64,000 bases of DNA, from positions 310,001 through 374,000 of the forward strand of contig SAIW01000006.1 in assembly GCA_004028795.1 (NCBI GenBank), given 5' to 3'. A program made the position numbers and the translations under genes. Of this stretch, positions 27,979 through 36,600 are shown piece by piece. Under the pieces are notes generated by a model that ran no database searches, had not been told where the DNA came from, and saw only the letters and a list, made by a program, of their open reading frames with translations. Every line of letters starts with the position of its first letter. Within the stretch, counting starts at the first letter, position 1. Source of the stretch: Chitinophagaceae bacterium. Lineage in GTDB: Bacteria; Bacteroidota; Bacteroidia; Chitinophagales; Chitinophagaceae.

Positions 27979-29397
27979 TTATTTAGAATTCTTTAATTCA
28001 TTTTTCAACAAAGGCCAATCTTTTGCAGACGAATGTTCTCTCTTTATAAGAGCTTCCATTTTTTCAACAATAGCTGCATGAGCAGAAGCAATATTATTTT
28101 TTTCGTAAGGGTCATTTTCCAGATCGTACAATTCGAGCGGGGCGTTATCATTCAATCCCACATTGTATTTCACCGCTTTCCATTTGCCTATTCTTAACGC
28201 CTGCCTTCCATTATTTTCATGAAACTCCCAATACAAAAAAGCATGTTGCTTTTGTAATTGATTATTTCCTTTTAATGTTGGCAGGATAGAAATACCGTCA
28301 ATATTTTTTGAAACTTTAATTCCTGCTGCTTCCTGAAAAGTGGGGAACAAATCCCAGAATGCACCTGTATAACTATTGGTCGTACCTGCTTTAATATTTC
28401 CTTTCCAGGAAATTATAAAAGGCTCTTTTATACCGCCTTCATATAAATCTCTTTTAATGCCTTTATAATTGGCATTGCTGTTAAAAAAATCAGGGTCATT
28501 ATTACCTTCTTTATGCGGTCCATTATCACTTGTAAAAATGACAATGGTATTATGCTCAATATTTTGTTCTTTGATGGATTGCATTACTTCACCAACATAT
28601 TTATCTAACCTGCTAACCATTGCTGCATAAGCTGCATGCGGGTATGGCTCAAAGCTTCCGCCATCATATTTCTTCCATTCGTTTTCTGTTAATGGTTTTT
28701 CATTAAACTGTTTTACATAATCATCATACACTTTATCATGCGGTACACTTAAAGCTGCATGTGGTAATGTATAAGATAGAAATATAAAAAATGGCTGTTG
28801 ATGTTTTTGATTAATAAACTGCATAGCATGTTCATGAATCACATCAGCAGAATAGGTCGTTTCTTTTGTTTTATTTTCAGGAAATTCAATGCGTTGCTTA
28901 TTGCTCCACAAATGGTCAGGGTAATAATTATGTGCCAATGTTTGACAGTTGTATCCGTAAAAAACAGCAAAGCCTTTGTTCATCGGTTCACTGTTTGAGC
29001 CGATATAACCCAAGCCCCATTTACCAAAATCAGCCGTAACATATCCGTTATTTTTTAAAACTGTTGCAATGGTTGTATCTGTTGCTGCTAAAGGATATTG
29101 CCCTTCAGGCTGAAAGCCTTTATTACCTCTTACTGAGGTATGACCTGTATGATAACCTGTAAGCAAACTTGCACGGGACGGGGCACATACAGCAGTGCCA
29201 GCATAAAAGTTAGTAAACTTCATTCCCTGCTTTGCCAAAGCATCAATATTCGGCGTTTTAATTTTTGTTTGCCCATAACAACCAACATCTCCATACCCTA
29301 AATCATCTGCAACAATTAAAATAATATTCGGCTTTTGTTGAGCATAAGTCAGCAAATGCAGCAACACCAATACCAATAAGAGATATATTTTTTTCAT
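27979..29397 (-). CDS. Secreted sulfatase (family S1, formylglycine type)
   Basis: A 472-residue protein with a signal peptide (LLLVLVLLHLLTYAQ). Metal ligands ADDLGYGD, the formylglycine motif CAPSRASLLTG (Cys oxidised by an anaerobic or other maturase) and TSDNGPHKEG are clear, so it removes sulfate esters from a glycan. RG-I itself is not normally sulfated, so its place in the locus suggests a decorated algal or other sulfated pectin-like substrate, or a wider substrate range. It is one base from the 723-residue gene and is probably cotranscribed with it. Confidence 0.92.
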   Translation of the reverse strand: MKKIYLLLVLVLLHLLTYAQQKPNIILIVADDLGYGDVGCYGQTKIKTPNIDALAKQGMKFTNFYAGTAVCAPSRASLLTGYHTGHTSVRGNKGFQPEGQYPLAATDTTIATVLKNNGYVTADFGKWGLGYIGSNSEPMNKGFAVFYGYNCQTLAHNYYPDHLWSNKQRIEFPENKTKETTYSADVIHEHAMQFINQKHQQPFFIFLSYTLPHAALSVPHDKVYDDYVKQFNEKPLTENEWKKYDGGSFEPYPHAAYAAMVSRLDKYVGEVMQSIKEQNIEHNTIVIFTSDNGPHKEGNNDPDFFNSNANYKGIKRDLYEGGIKEPFIISWKGNIKAGTTNSYTGAFWDLFPTFQEAAGIKVSKNIDGISILPTLKGNNQLQKQHAFLYWEFHENNGRQALRIGKWKAVKYNVGLNDNAPLELYDLENDPYEKNNIASAHAAIVEKMEALIKREHSSAKDWPLLKNELKNSK

Positions 29398-29398
29398 A

Positions 29399-31570
29399 CT
29401 AAAACATTTTTCTTAACCCTTCCCATTTTACTTTCCATGAACCATCTTTCGGAATACCCGGATTATTAATGGTGCAATCATCATAACCTGCACACATTAA
29501 TGCAATGGCAGTAAGCAAACCACCGTTGCCGGGTAAATAAATAGTTAAGCGTTGGTCTTGATAATTATGGCCGTTATTTAAATAAGTATTAGTTTGAACA
29601 GGCATCAGCAAAGCATCAACAGCTTTATCGGGCATATTCAGTCTTGTTGCAGTCATTGCTGTTAAAGGAAAATCCCAACCCCAGGTATCTTTCCATGTCC
29701 AGTTATTCCAAATCCAGTTAAACGTATTTTTCATAATAACGTTATCAAGCATTGTTGTTTGAGGTAACATGCCCAATGCACCTAATACAGAAGGATGGTC
29801 TGTTCTGAATGCAGGATTGGTATAACTATCTGTTGCACTTTCAGTAAATAAATATTTATTGTTTTGAATGGGAAGGGGTGATAATTTATTTAATACTTCA
29901 TCCCATTTTTTATTGCGTGGTAAATGCAATCTTTCCCTCCATTGCTGTGCAGTTTGTAAAGCCCAAAGCCAATAAACCAATTCATAAGTCGGGTTAAAAG
30001 TTTCTTCTGCTTTAAAACGTTCCTGTGCAGCAATAACTCCTTTACCAAGAATATATCTCTTTAAAGTTGAATCATAATACGCATAAGAAGCCACAAAATC
30101 GGCTGTTGCAAAAACCAACTCTTTATACTTATTTAATGTTTCAGCATTTTTATGTTCGCGATAAGATGCTTCTGCAAAAGTTATAATATGCGGTTGTTGC
30201 CAGATTAAGAATGCACCCACAGAAGATGGGCTTTCTTCTCCGTTATTATCCGTCATTTTTTGCCAACGAACACCATCATAACCTTGTCGCTTGGCAATTT
30301 GCTTAGCTTTATCAAAAACATTTTTATACCAGTTCAAACTCTTTTCTAATAAATCAATTCTACCCCATAGTGCATAATGTAAACCATGCCACCAATGCAT
30401 TTCCAAATGTGGTTTACCATACCAACTGTTATAAGTTAAACCTGTTTCCTGTGGCGGATAATTACCTGCACATTGAATTTTTGTTAAGTATTGGGAAAGA
30501 ATAATTCTTCTTTCCAACTCAAACGCACGTTTATCTGTACTTCCTTCAAAATCAACAGCACCGCCACTTTGCCAGAATTGTTGCCATGCAGTTTGATTAT
30601 TATTTTTTACTGAAATGAAAGAAATAAGACTATGCGGTGAAGGGAGATTTTCTGTAAAAGTGGCTGTAAACTGAAATGAATCAATGGCTGACGGAGTGAT
30701 TACAAAAAAGTACTTTTGCTTTTCAGTTACTTCAATATTATCTGCATTGATGTTTACAAAATAGTTAGTTGTGTCTAATTGATGTTTAAATAAAACACCT
30801 GCTTCTCTTTTTATAAAAGTTGATTGATGTTTGTTTTCATTCTTATAATTTGTTCCAAAGTCTGCCCAATCTCCTGTTGGATATGGAAAGCGAAGTGTAA
30901 CAGCAATTCTTTTTTGTTGCAGTAATGCTGAAATAATTTTTACTGCAATTACATCTTTTGATTGATGACAATAAGTAATAACATCAACAGGAATATTTTC
31001 TATAGTGAAATGAGATTGTATTTCACCTGAATACATGTTGAGTGTTTGATGAATATTTTTAATATCATTAATGGTTGCTATACTTCCATCTTTTAATTTT
31101 ATTTCGAAACCAAGATTTCCTAATTGCAACCGATGCGGGTTTTGACGAAACCAATTGACTGCATTCTTTTTTCTTTCAGGCTCTTTCAATTGCACTGAAT
31201 AAGAAACATCTCTGCTATTTAAATGATAATTTTTTAATGTTTCATTGAATTGATAATGTGCAGTATCAATAAAACTGTGCCAGCCCCAAACACTTTCTGT
31301 TCCTAACGGAACGCCTTTCGCATAAGCATTTGGGAAAGATTGTAAACCTGTAACATCAACAGTAAAAGCAAAGCTGCCATTACCGACAGATAAAGATGAC
31401 AATGAATCGAATGAAGTATTTACAACCGTATGACGTTCTACTAATTTTTGTCTGTCAATCTTTTGTGCATCGCCATTGATGCCATAAGCAATGCAGTACA
31501 AGAGTGCGACGCTCCAAAGGAGTCCTTTTGGACAACGAAAGCTTAATATGAGTATTGAAGTTGACTTCAT
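29399..31570 (-). CDS. Secreted putative (alpha/alpha)6 glycoside hydrolase, unassigned family
   Basis: A 723-residue protein whose family I do not recognise with certainty. The first part is beta-rich (SVGNGSFAFTVDVTGLQSFP). The second part has clan GH-L-like features, e.g. WYGKPHLEMHWWHGLHYALWGR near mid-protein, YELVYWLWALQ, and DTWGWDFPLTAMTATRLN near the C-terminus, resembling GH65/GH95-type barrels. It probably acts on an oligosaccharide side chain or oligouronide. The signal peptide (residues ~9-25, LSFRCPKGLLWSVALLY) is encoded by a genomic repeat that also occurs at 24986. It abuts the sulfatase. Confidence 0.7.
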   Translation of the reverse strand: MKSTSILILSFRCPKGLLWSVALLYCIAYGINGDAQKIDRQKLVERHTVVNTSFDSLSSLSVGNGSFAFTVDVTGLQSFPNAYAKGVPLGTESVWGWHSFIDTAHYQFNETLKNYHLNSRDVSYSVQLKEPERKKNAVNWFRQNPHRLQLGNLGFEIKLKDGSIATINDIKNIHQTLNMYSGEIQSHFTIENIPVDVITYCHQSKDVIAVKIISALLQQKRIAVTLRFPYPTGDWADFGTNYKNENKHQSTFIKREAGVLFKHQLDTTNYFVNINADNIEVTEKQKYFFVITPSAIDSFQFTATFTENLPSPHSLISFISVKNNNQTAWQQFWQSGGAVDFEGSTDKRAFELERRIILSQYLTKIQCAGNYPPQETGLTYNSWYGKPHLEMHWWHGLHYALWGRIDLLEKSLNWYKNVFDKAKQIAKRQGYDGVRWQKMTDNNGEESPSSVGAFLIWQQPHIITFAEASYREHKNAETLNKYKELVFATADFVASYAYYDSTLKRYILGKGVIAAQERFKAEETFNPTYELVYWLWALQTAQQWRERLHLPRNKKWDEVLNKLSPLPIQNNKYLFTESATDSYTNPAFRTDHPSVLGALGMLPQTTMLDNVIMKNTFNWIWNNWTWKDTWGWDFPLTAMTATRLNMPDKAVDALLMPVQTNTYLNNGHNYQDQRLTIYLPGNGGLLTAIALMCAGYDDCTINNPGIPKDGSWKVKWEGLRKMF
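31496..31546. repeat. GTACAAGAGTGCGACG-type repeat inside a signal peptide
   Basis: It matches the copy at 24986-25016 apart from 21 inserted bases (31512-31532) that are themselves nearly palindromic (TCCAAAAGGA / TCCTTTGGA). The insertion keeps the frame, adding seven codons to the 723-residue protein's signal peptide. Confidence 0.8.
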
Positions 31571-31580
31571 AATTTTTTCT

Positions 31581-31615
31581 AACCGCCATCAAGGCTTAGA
31601 GCCGTTGACGGGGTT
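31581..31615. repeat. AACCGC...GGTT palindromic repeat, copy 1
   Basis: AACCGCCATC, AAGGCTTAGAGCC and GTTGACGGGGTT resemble the elements at 35653, 36519, 38929 and 49265. The right edge reaches the stop codon of the 961-residue GH2 gene. Confidence 0.7.
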
Positions 31616-34499
31616 AAGGATTGGTTATTACTGCTTTTGGCTTTAATTCATCTGGACTATCTTTTGTATAAGCATCGAACGTAAACTTAGATGGTTTTGT
31701 TGTTAAGTCTTTTATCAATGTAATATCAATGCTGGTTGTGGGGTTAAATTGATTGCTTAACATGTATTTTTCTAAGCTGTAAAATAATTGTTTAGATGCA
31801 ATGCCCGAAGCGGTATCTGATAAATCTGCACTGGTTACGATGATTTTACCATTACCTACTTTTGCTTCAAAAACCAATGCCAGCCTGCGGTTCATAAACC
31901 AAGTATCTATGGGTTGAACTAATGGTCTGAAGTCCTTCGGGAAATCTTCCAAATGCATTACCTGAGATTTATTAATAATATCCCACCATTGTAAATCACT
32001 GTGATAGTTGGTTGGAAAATCATTGAATGCTGCATGTTTTTCATTCAACACAAAACCCATCGTATGCGGCGGACGCATTTTAAACCAGGAGGTATTCCAG
32101 AATATCGGTAAAAAGGTTTGAACTATCTCTTTACCCTTTGTTACTTGTCCGTTGATATTTAAAAACACTTTACCGCCTTTATTTAAAATGTCTGCTGCTT
32201 TATCGTCTAATATAGTAGTATAATAAATATCATTGTTATTTAATGGTGGTAACTGTACAGGATACACATAGATATTCCAATCGTTTTTATATGCAGTATT
32301 TTCAATTCCAACTTCAACTGTTAAGCCGGTTGTTTTGGTAATTTTTGATAAAGTAAATTGAAGCGTACCAATTACTGTATTCTTTCCGGTAATAATATTT
32401 GTTTTATCAAAAGAACCTTTACCAACCGTGTTTCCATTCATGTCTTTTATTGTCCAATAAACTTTTGCATTGCTTATATCTTTTTCACCATAATGGTAAA
32501 TTTCAACAGCAGCATTAAAATTTTCATTGTTATGATAAACAAATTTTTCAGTTCTTATTAATGGTACAGTGCTGTTACAAAATTTAGAAAACTCATTCGC
32601 ATCGGTATAACCTTTTTCATCCCAAAAAGCATCTAAGATGCCAACCAAGGCAGTTCCCTGTCCCGAATAATCATTTAATGATAAAAGCTGAAACCCGCCA
32701 TTGGCAGGCGTTCTGAGCGATTTTTCAATTTCATGTTTATAGCATAACACCTGTAGCCTTCCTGTTGATTGTAAAAACTTTTCTGCTTCGTCTAACATGC
32801 CTGCATCTTTCAAATCTTCCTGAAAGAGTTCCATATTTTTTGCTTTGTAAACACCGGTATATTTTTTTATTTCTTTAAAGTTGGGAAAAACACACCACTG
32901 CCCCATTTCATGGGCTACATAAGGCATAGTAAATTTTTCTATAGCGGCAGTATAATCAGATTTTGTTTCAGGCAGTTTATTCCAGGCTAAATTTCTTGCA
33001 CCTGATTTAATCATGTATTCATTAGCGGGAACCAAGGGCCAGCTCATAGCAACTGATGCTCCTGTATATACTCTTCTTGAATCTTTATTTTGCCAGTAAT
33101 GAATAAAGTTGGTTAGGTATTCAACCTGCTTACCGCCTCGTGGTTCATTGCCATAAGCCAACATACAATAAGAAGGATGATTACCATAATATGTTTCCAT
33201 TCTGTTGGTTTCATCATAAATAAATTGGTCAATGGGTTTTCCATCTCCTAATGATGAGCCGTGATTTGCCCAGCTTGGCCCTTCGGGTTGTAAATAAAAA
33301 CCAACTTTATCTGCTGCCTCAAAAGCCGCTTCCGGCGGGCAATACGAATGAAAACGCATGTGGTTTAATCCATATGATTTTGCTTTGCGAAAAATTTTCT
33401 CCCAATCTTTTTCATTCATGCTTGCATAACCTGTTAAAGGGAAATCGCAATTCTCAACAGTGCCTCTTAAAAAAGTTGTTTGATGATTAATAGTGAATTG
33501 TGTTCCTTTTGTTTTGAATGAACGCATGCCGAACTCAATTACTTTAGTTGCTGTTGTTTTATTCTTTAATTCCAGTACCGCAGTTAATTGATATAATGCA
33601 GGGTTGAATTCACTCCACAACTGCACATTGTTGCCCATTGAATAAGAAAGAGAAAATGTATCTTTTAATAAAGGAACCAATGTAACACTTGTAAGCAATG
33701 GTTTAACGATATGCACTTTATTACTGTTAAAGCTTTTTGCTGCGATTATTATTTGCTTGATGTCTGCAATATTACCGTTCAAGCGAATTTTTAATTGAAC
33801 TGTCTTCTTATCAATATCAGGCAGGGCTTGTATTTCGGCGATATGGGTTGATAGTGATGCCTGTAATTCTATTTTACCGACAATACCGTTCCAGTTGCCT
33901 TGTGTGTGGTCTGTTAAACTATGGCTGTCAGGGCCAACATTAATTTCTTTTATTCTGTTATCAATACGAATGGTAATAGTGTGTTTGCCAGGCGTTAAGT
34001 AATTGGATACATCATACTCATGCGGAGCTACCATTGAATTTTGTAAACCCACTTTTTTATCATCAATAAAAACAAGCGTTTCTGTATGGCATCTTTCTAA
34101 AAACAAATTAAGATGCTTTCCTTTAAAATTTAATGGAACATTTATTTCTTTCTGGTACCATGCAGCACCAACATAATATTTTGCAGGTGTTAACCAGAAA
34201 GGGAATTTTAAATTATCGGGTTGACGATATTTGGCATAGCGTGGGTTAAAATACCAACTACTGTCATAAATACTGCCCGTCCATTTCGTTTGCAATGCTA
34301 CTTTATCTCCTTTTCCATTTTCTAACATAGAACCCGGTAAATGCAGGCTATCGTTGAGTTTGCGTGCATACCATTTTTGATTGATACCAACATCATCTCT
34401 ATCTATTTCAAAACGCCAGGACCCTGCTAAAGAAATGTTTTGTGAAAATGAACAACAAAAAATTGATAAAATAACAGTAACAAAAAATAATTTCTTCAT
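31614..34499 (-). CDS. Glycoside hydrolase family 2 enzyme (961 aa)
   Basis: A secreted GH2 enzyme with signal peptide LFFVTVILSIFCCSFSQ. A sugar-binding jelly-roll (from LAGSWRFEIDRDD) and an Ig-like domain precede the barrel starting near GMRSFKTKGTQFTINH. Acid/base Glu in YGNEPRGG and nucleophile Glu in YVAHEMGQW are visible. GH2 covers beta-galactosidases, glucuronidases and related enzymes; the motif context does not decide which. The C-terminal ~250 residues are an extra beta domain. It differs from the other two GH2 enzymes and likely trims a different RG-I side chain. Confidence 0.88.
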   Translation of the reverse strand: MKKLFFVTVILSIFCCSFSQNISLAGSWRFEIDRDDVGINQKWYARKLNDSLHLPGSMLENGKGDKVALQTKWTGSIYDSSWYFNPRYAKYRQPDNLKFPFWLTPAKYYVGAAWYQKEINVPLNFKGKHLNLFLERCHTETLVFIDDKKVGLQNSMVAPHEYDVSNYLTPGKHTITIRIDNRIKEINVGPDSHSLTDHTQGNWNGIVGKIELQASLSTHIAEIQALPDIDKKTVQLKIRLNGNIADIKQIIIAAKSFNSNKVHIVKPLLTSVTLVPLLKDTFSLSYSMGNNVQLWSEFNPALYQLTAVLELKNKTTATKVIEFGMRSFKTKGTQFTINHQTTFLRGTVENCDFPLTGYASMNEKDWEKIFRKAKSYGLNHMRFHSYCPPEAAFEAADKVGFYLQPEGPSWANHGSSLGDGKPIDQFIYDETNRMETYYGNHPSYCMLAYGNEPRGGKQVEYLTNFIHYWQNKDSRRVYTGASVAMSWPLVPANEYMIKSGARNLAWNKLPETKSDYTAAIEKFTMPYVAHEMGQWCVFPNFKEIKKYTGVYKAKNMELFQEDLKDAGMLDEAEKFLQSTGRLQVLCYKHEIEKSLRTPANGGFQLLSLNDYSGQGTALVGILDAFWDEKGYTDANEFSKFCNSTVPLIRTEKFVYHNNENFNAAVEIYHYGEKDISNAKVYWTIKDMNGNTVGKGSFDKTNIITGKNTVIGTLQFTLSKITKTTGLTVEVGIENTAYKNDWNIYVYPVQLPPLNNNDIYYTTILDDKAADILNKGGKVFLNINGQVTKGKEIVQTFLPIFWNTSWFKMRPPHTMGFVLNEKHAAFNDFPTNYHSDLQWWDIINKSQVMHLEDFPKDFRPLVQPIDTWFMNRRLALVFEAKVGNGKIIVTSADLSDTASGIASKQLFYSLEKYMLSNQFNPTTSIDITLIKDLTTKPSKFTFDAYTKDSPDELKPKAVITNP

Positions 34500-34543
34500 T
34501 ATTAAAAATTTAAAAGCATCCGTTTAATGATGCCAAATATTCA

Positions 34544-34594
34544 ACGGTACAAGAGTGTCCTTCGACTTCGCTCAGGATAAACTGCAAAGGAACG
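34544..34594. repeat. CTTCGACTTCGCTCAGGAT repeat, copy 1
   Basis: A ~50-base repeat that recurs in inverted orientation at 35589-35637, so the pair brackets the 259-residue acetylesterase gene. Confidence 0.82.
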
Positions 34595-34663
34595 ATGCCA
34601 TGAAAAACTAATGCCGATAACATTAAGCTTTGATTTGTTTGATATGAAATATATTTTCAAGAA

Positions 34664-34752
34664 CGTCATTTCGAGATTGGGTTCTTGCCCAACGAGAAAT
34701 CTCATAATTGATAAGTAAAGAGATTTCTCAGGCACGAACCTTCGAAATGACG
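34664..34752. repeat. GTCATTTCGAG palindromic element, copy 2
   Basis: A near-complete inverted repeat (CGTCATTTCGAG to CTTCGAAATGACG, inner GAGAAATCTCAT/GAGATTTCTC). Closely similar to copy 3 at 38974, including the GGGTTCT-GCCCAACGAGAAATCT block. Confidence 0.88.
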
Positions 34753-34762
34753 TTCACTATTT

Positions 34763-35542
34763 TCATTTTTTTATATACTCATTCAAACTGCAATCTTTTA
34801 ATTGCTGCAAACCTTTTACCACCAATTGTGCATTTATTAATGCTCCTGCTTTATTAGTGTGTGTATGATCCTGCGGAAAATAACTGCGAACAACAGCCGT
34901 ATCCATATGTTCGTAAGTATCAATAACCAAATCATTCAAAGGAATAAAATAAGAGCCTGTTTGTTCTGCAACCTGTTTACTCCATGTGGCATAAATATCT
35001 TTATTAATCTTACCTTCTTTATTAAATCCAAATCTCGGAATGGGCGAACAAATAATTACTGTGGCTCCTTTTGCTTTTGCATCATTCGCAAACTTCCGCA
35101 TGTACCAACCATAAGTATGCACCATTTCTTTCATCTTACGAATAGGGTTATAAATTTCGGTACTGTCTTCTCCAATGCCTTTAATAGTGCCTCTTGCACG
35201 GGCTGTATCATCTAACGGGCTACTGTCGTTATGACCAAACTGCATCATTACATAATCGCCTTTTTGTAATGTTTTTAAAATAACGTCCCATCTGCCTTCC
35301 GTTAAAAAAGTACGACTGCTTCTTCCACCTATTGCATGGTTTTGAATGCTGAGTTTTGTTGTATCGAAATACCTGTCAATCCAACTACCCCAACCTTGCT
35401 GAATATTTTCAGGTTTGCCGTTGCCGTTTTTTACAGTTGAATCGCCAATAATGTATAAGGTTGGTTTTGTTTGCAATAAGGTGAATGCAAAACATACAAT
35501 AAGTAACGATGCAATGAATAATGATTTATTTATTTTTTTCAT
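34763..35542 (-). CDS. Rhamnogalacturonan acetylesterase, CE12-like SGNH hydrolase (1)
   Basis: A 259-residue secreted SGNH/GDSL esterase (signal LFIASLLIVCFAFTLLQ). Block I is IIGDSTVKNG (Ser), block III QFGHND, and the Asp-His pair is in PQDHTHTN. Such enzymes remove acetyl from galacturonic acid in RG-I, opening the backbone to lyases and GH28. It is the first of three family members in the locus and is flanked by an inverted pair of repeats (34544 and 35589). Confidence 0.92.
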   Translation of the reverse strand: MKKINKSLFIASLLIVCFAFTLLQTKPTLYIIGDSTVKNGNGKPENIQQGWGSWIDRYFDTTKLSIQNHAIGGRSSRTFLTEGRWDVILKTLQKGDYVMMQFGHNDSSPLDDTARARGTIKGIGEDSTEIYNPIRKMKEMVHTYGWYMRKFANDAKAKGATVIICSPIPRFGFNKEGKINKDIYATWSKQVAEQTGSYFIPLNDLVIDTYEHMDTAVVRSYFPQDHTHTNKAGALINAQLVVKGLQQLKDCSLNEYIKK

Positions 35543-35588
35543 TTGATTTTATTTTTGTTAATCAGCGTTCTGTTATTAATTAAGCATT

Positions 35589-35637
35589 CGTTGCTTTTCA
35601 GTTTATCCTGAGCGAAGTCGAAGGACGCACTTGTACG
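35589..35637. repeat. CTTCGACTTCGCTCAGGAT repeat, copy 2 (inverted)
   Basis: The inverted partner of 34544-34594, with core ATCCTGAGCGAAGTCGAAGG. Confidence 0.82.
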
Positions 35638-35652
35638 TTTATTTCGCTACTC

Positions 35653-35727
35653 AACCGCTGACGAGGCTTAAAGTCGCCGTCAGGGTTTCACTAACCCCGT
35701 CAGCGGTTGTAAACCCTGACGGCGGTT
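35653..35727. repeat. AACCGCTGACG palindromic repeat, double copy
   Basis: Repeating AACCGCTGACGAGG, GCCGTCAGGGTT, AACCCCGTCAGCGGTT and AACCCTGACGGCGGTT units form nested hairpins between the two acetylesterase genes. Confidence 0.85.
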
Positions 35728-35730
35728 AAA

Positions 35731-36492
35731 TTATTTATTCAACAAATACTTTTTCAACTCACTATTACTCGCTTTCAATCCTTCTGCTACCGATGCTGCA
35801 TTAACAGTTGCTCCTGCCTCATTGGTATGTGTATGATCGCCCGGAAAAAATTTCTTTACTTCCTCTGCTCCCAACTTATCATATTTGTCAGCAGTTATTC
35901 CGTTTAAATCAATAAATACAATGCCTTCCTGTTCTGCTGTTTCTTTAGCCCATTTACCATAATCTTTATCTGCTCGTAATACTTTACCATCTTTAAATTC
36001 ATTTCGCGGAATCATAGAGCAGATAACAGGTGTAGCTCCCTTGGCTTTGGCTTCACGCACAAATTTTCTTAAATAAAAACCATAAGTATGTACCACTTCA
36101 ATACTGTCTTTCCATTGCAGTGAAACTGTTTCTTCACCTGTTCCTTTTAATACACCTCTATAACCTGCTTTTGATGTATCGGGCTTGCTGCCTTCATTAT
36201 GGCCAAACTGCATGATTAAAAAATCGCCTGCTTTAATGGTTGATAATACTTTATCCCATCTTCCTTCTTTAATAAAAGTTCTGGTACTTCTTCCTGCCAT
36301 TGCCTGATTGGAAATATTAATTTGAGTAGTATCAATAAACTGATAAAACATTTCGCCCCAACCGAATTGTGGTCTGTTTGTATTTCGTACCGTTGAATCT
36401 CCGATGATATAAATTGTTGGCTTTTCTTTATGCAATAATGCAAATGAAGAAAGCAGGATAAGTAATAAAAATGATTTAAAATATTTTTTCAT
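35731..36492 (-). CDS. Rhamnogalacturonan acetylesterase, CE12-like SGNH hydrolase (2)
   Basis: A 253-residue secreted esterase with signal LLLILLSSFALLH. It has IIGDSTVRN, QFGHNEGSKPD and PGDHTHTNEAG. It is clearly related to its neighbour but diverged, with Glu instead of Asp after the Asn of block III (GHNE versus GHND), so the pair is an old duplication. Different acetyl positions or oligomer lengths are possible (inference). Confidence 0.92.
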   Translation of the reverse strand: MKKYFKSFLLLILLSSFALLHKEKPTIYIIGDSTVRNTNRPQFGWGEMFYQFIDTTQINISNQAMAGRSTRTFIKEGRWDKVLSTIKAGDFLIMQFGHNEGSKPDTSKAGYRGVLKGTGEETVSLQWKDSIEVVHTYGFYLRKFVREAKAKGATPVICSMIPRNEFKDGKVLRADKDYGKWAKETAEQEGIVFIDLNGITADKYDKLGAEEVKKFFPGDHTHTNEAGATVNAASVAEGLKASNSELKKYLLNK

Positions 36493-36518
36493 ATTTAATG
36501 ATTGCTTATTGTTGCTTA

Positions 36519-36592
36519 AACCGCTGAAGAGGCTTTGAGCCGTCGTCAGGATTGTAAAACCCTGTCAATGGTTACAAACCTTGACGGCGGTT
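36519..36592. repeat. AACCGCTGA palindromic repeat, double copy
   Basis: Degenerate copy of the 35653 element: AACCGCTGAAGAGGCTTTGAG, GCCGTCGTCAGG, AACCCTGTCAATGGTT and CTTGACGGCGGTT, between the GH2 and acetylesterase genes. Confidence 0.8.
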
Positions 36593-36600
36593 GACTTCTT

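Larger units (their letters stand above)
34500..34762. other. Intergenic region with two repeat families
   Basis: 263 bases upstream of the 961-residue GH2 gene and downstream of the first acetylesterase. It holds an inverted GCATC...GATGC near 34517-34534, a CTTCGACTTCGCTCAGGAT repeat (34544-34594) and a GTCATTTCGAG element (34664-34752). No ORF or tRNA is seen; the GH2 promoter should lie in the part nearest 34500. Confidence 0.6.

Noticed and set aside
34541-34735. 64-residue minus-strand ORF with YPERSRR
   Set aside because: Translation of the CTTCGACTTCGCTCAGGAT repeat in an intergenic gap; not a gene.
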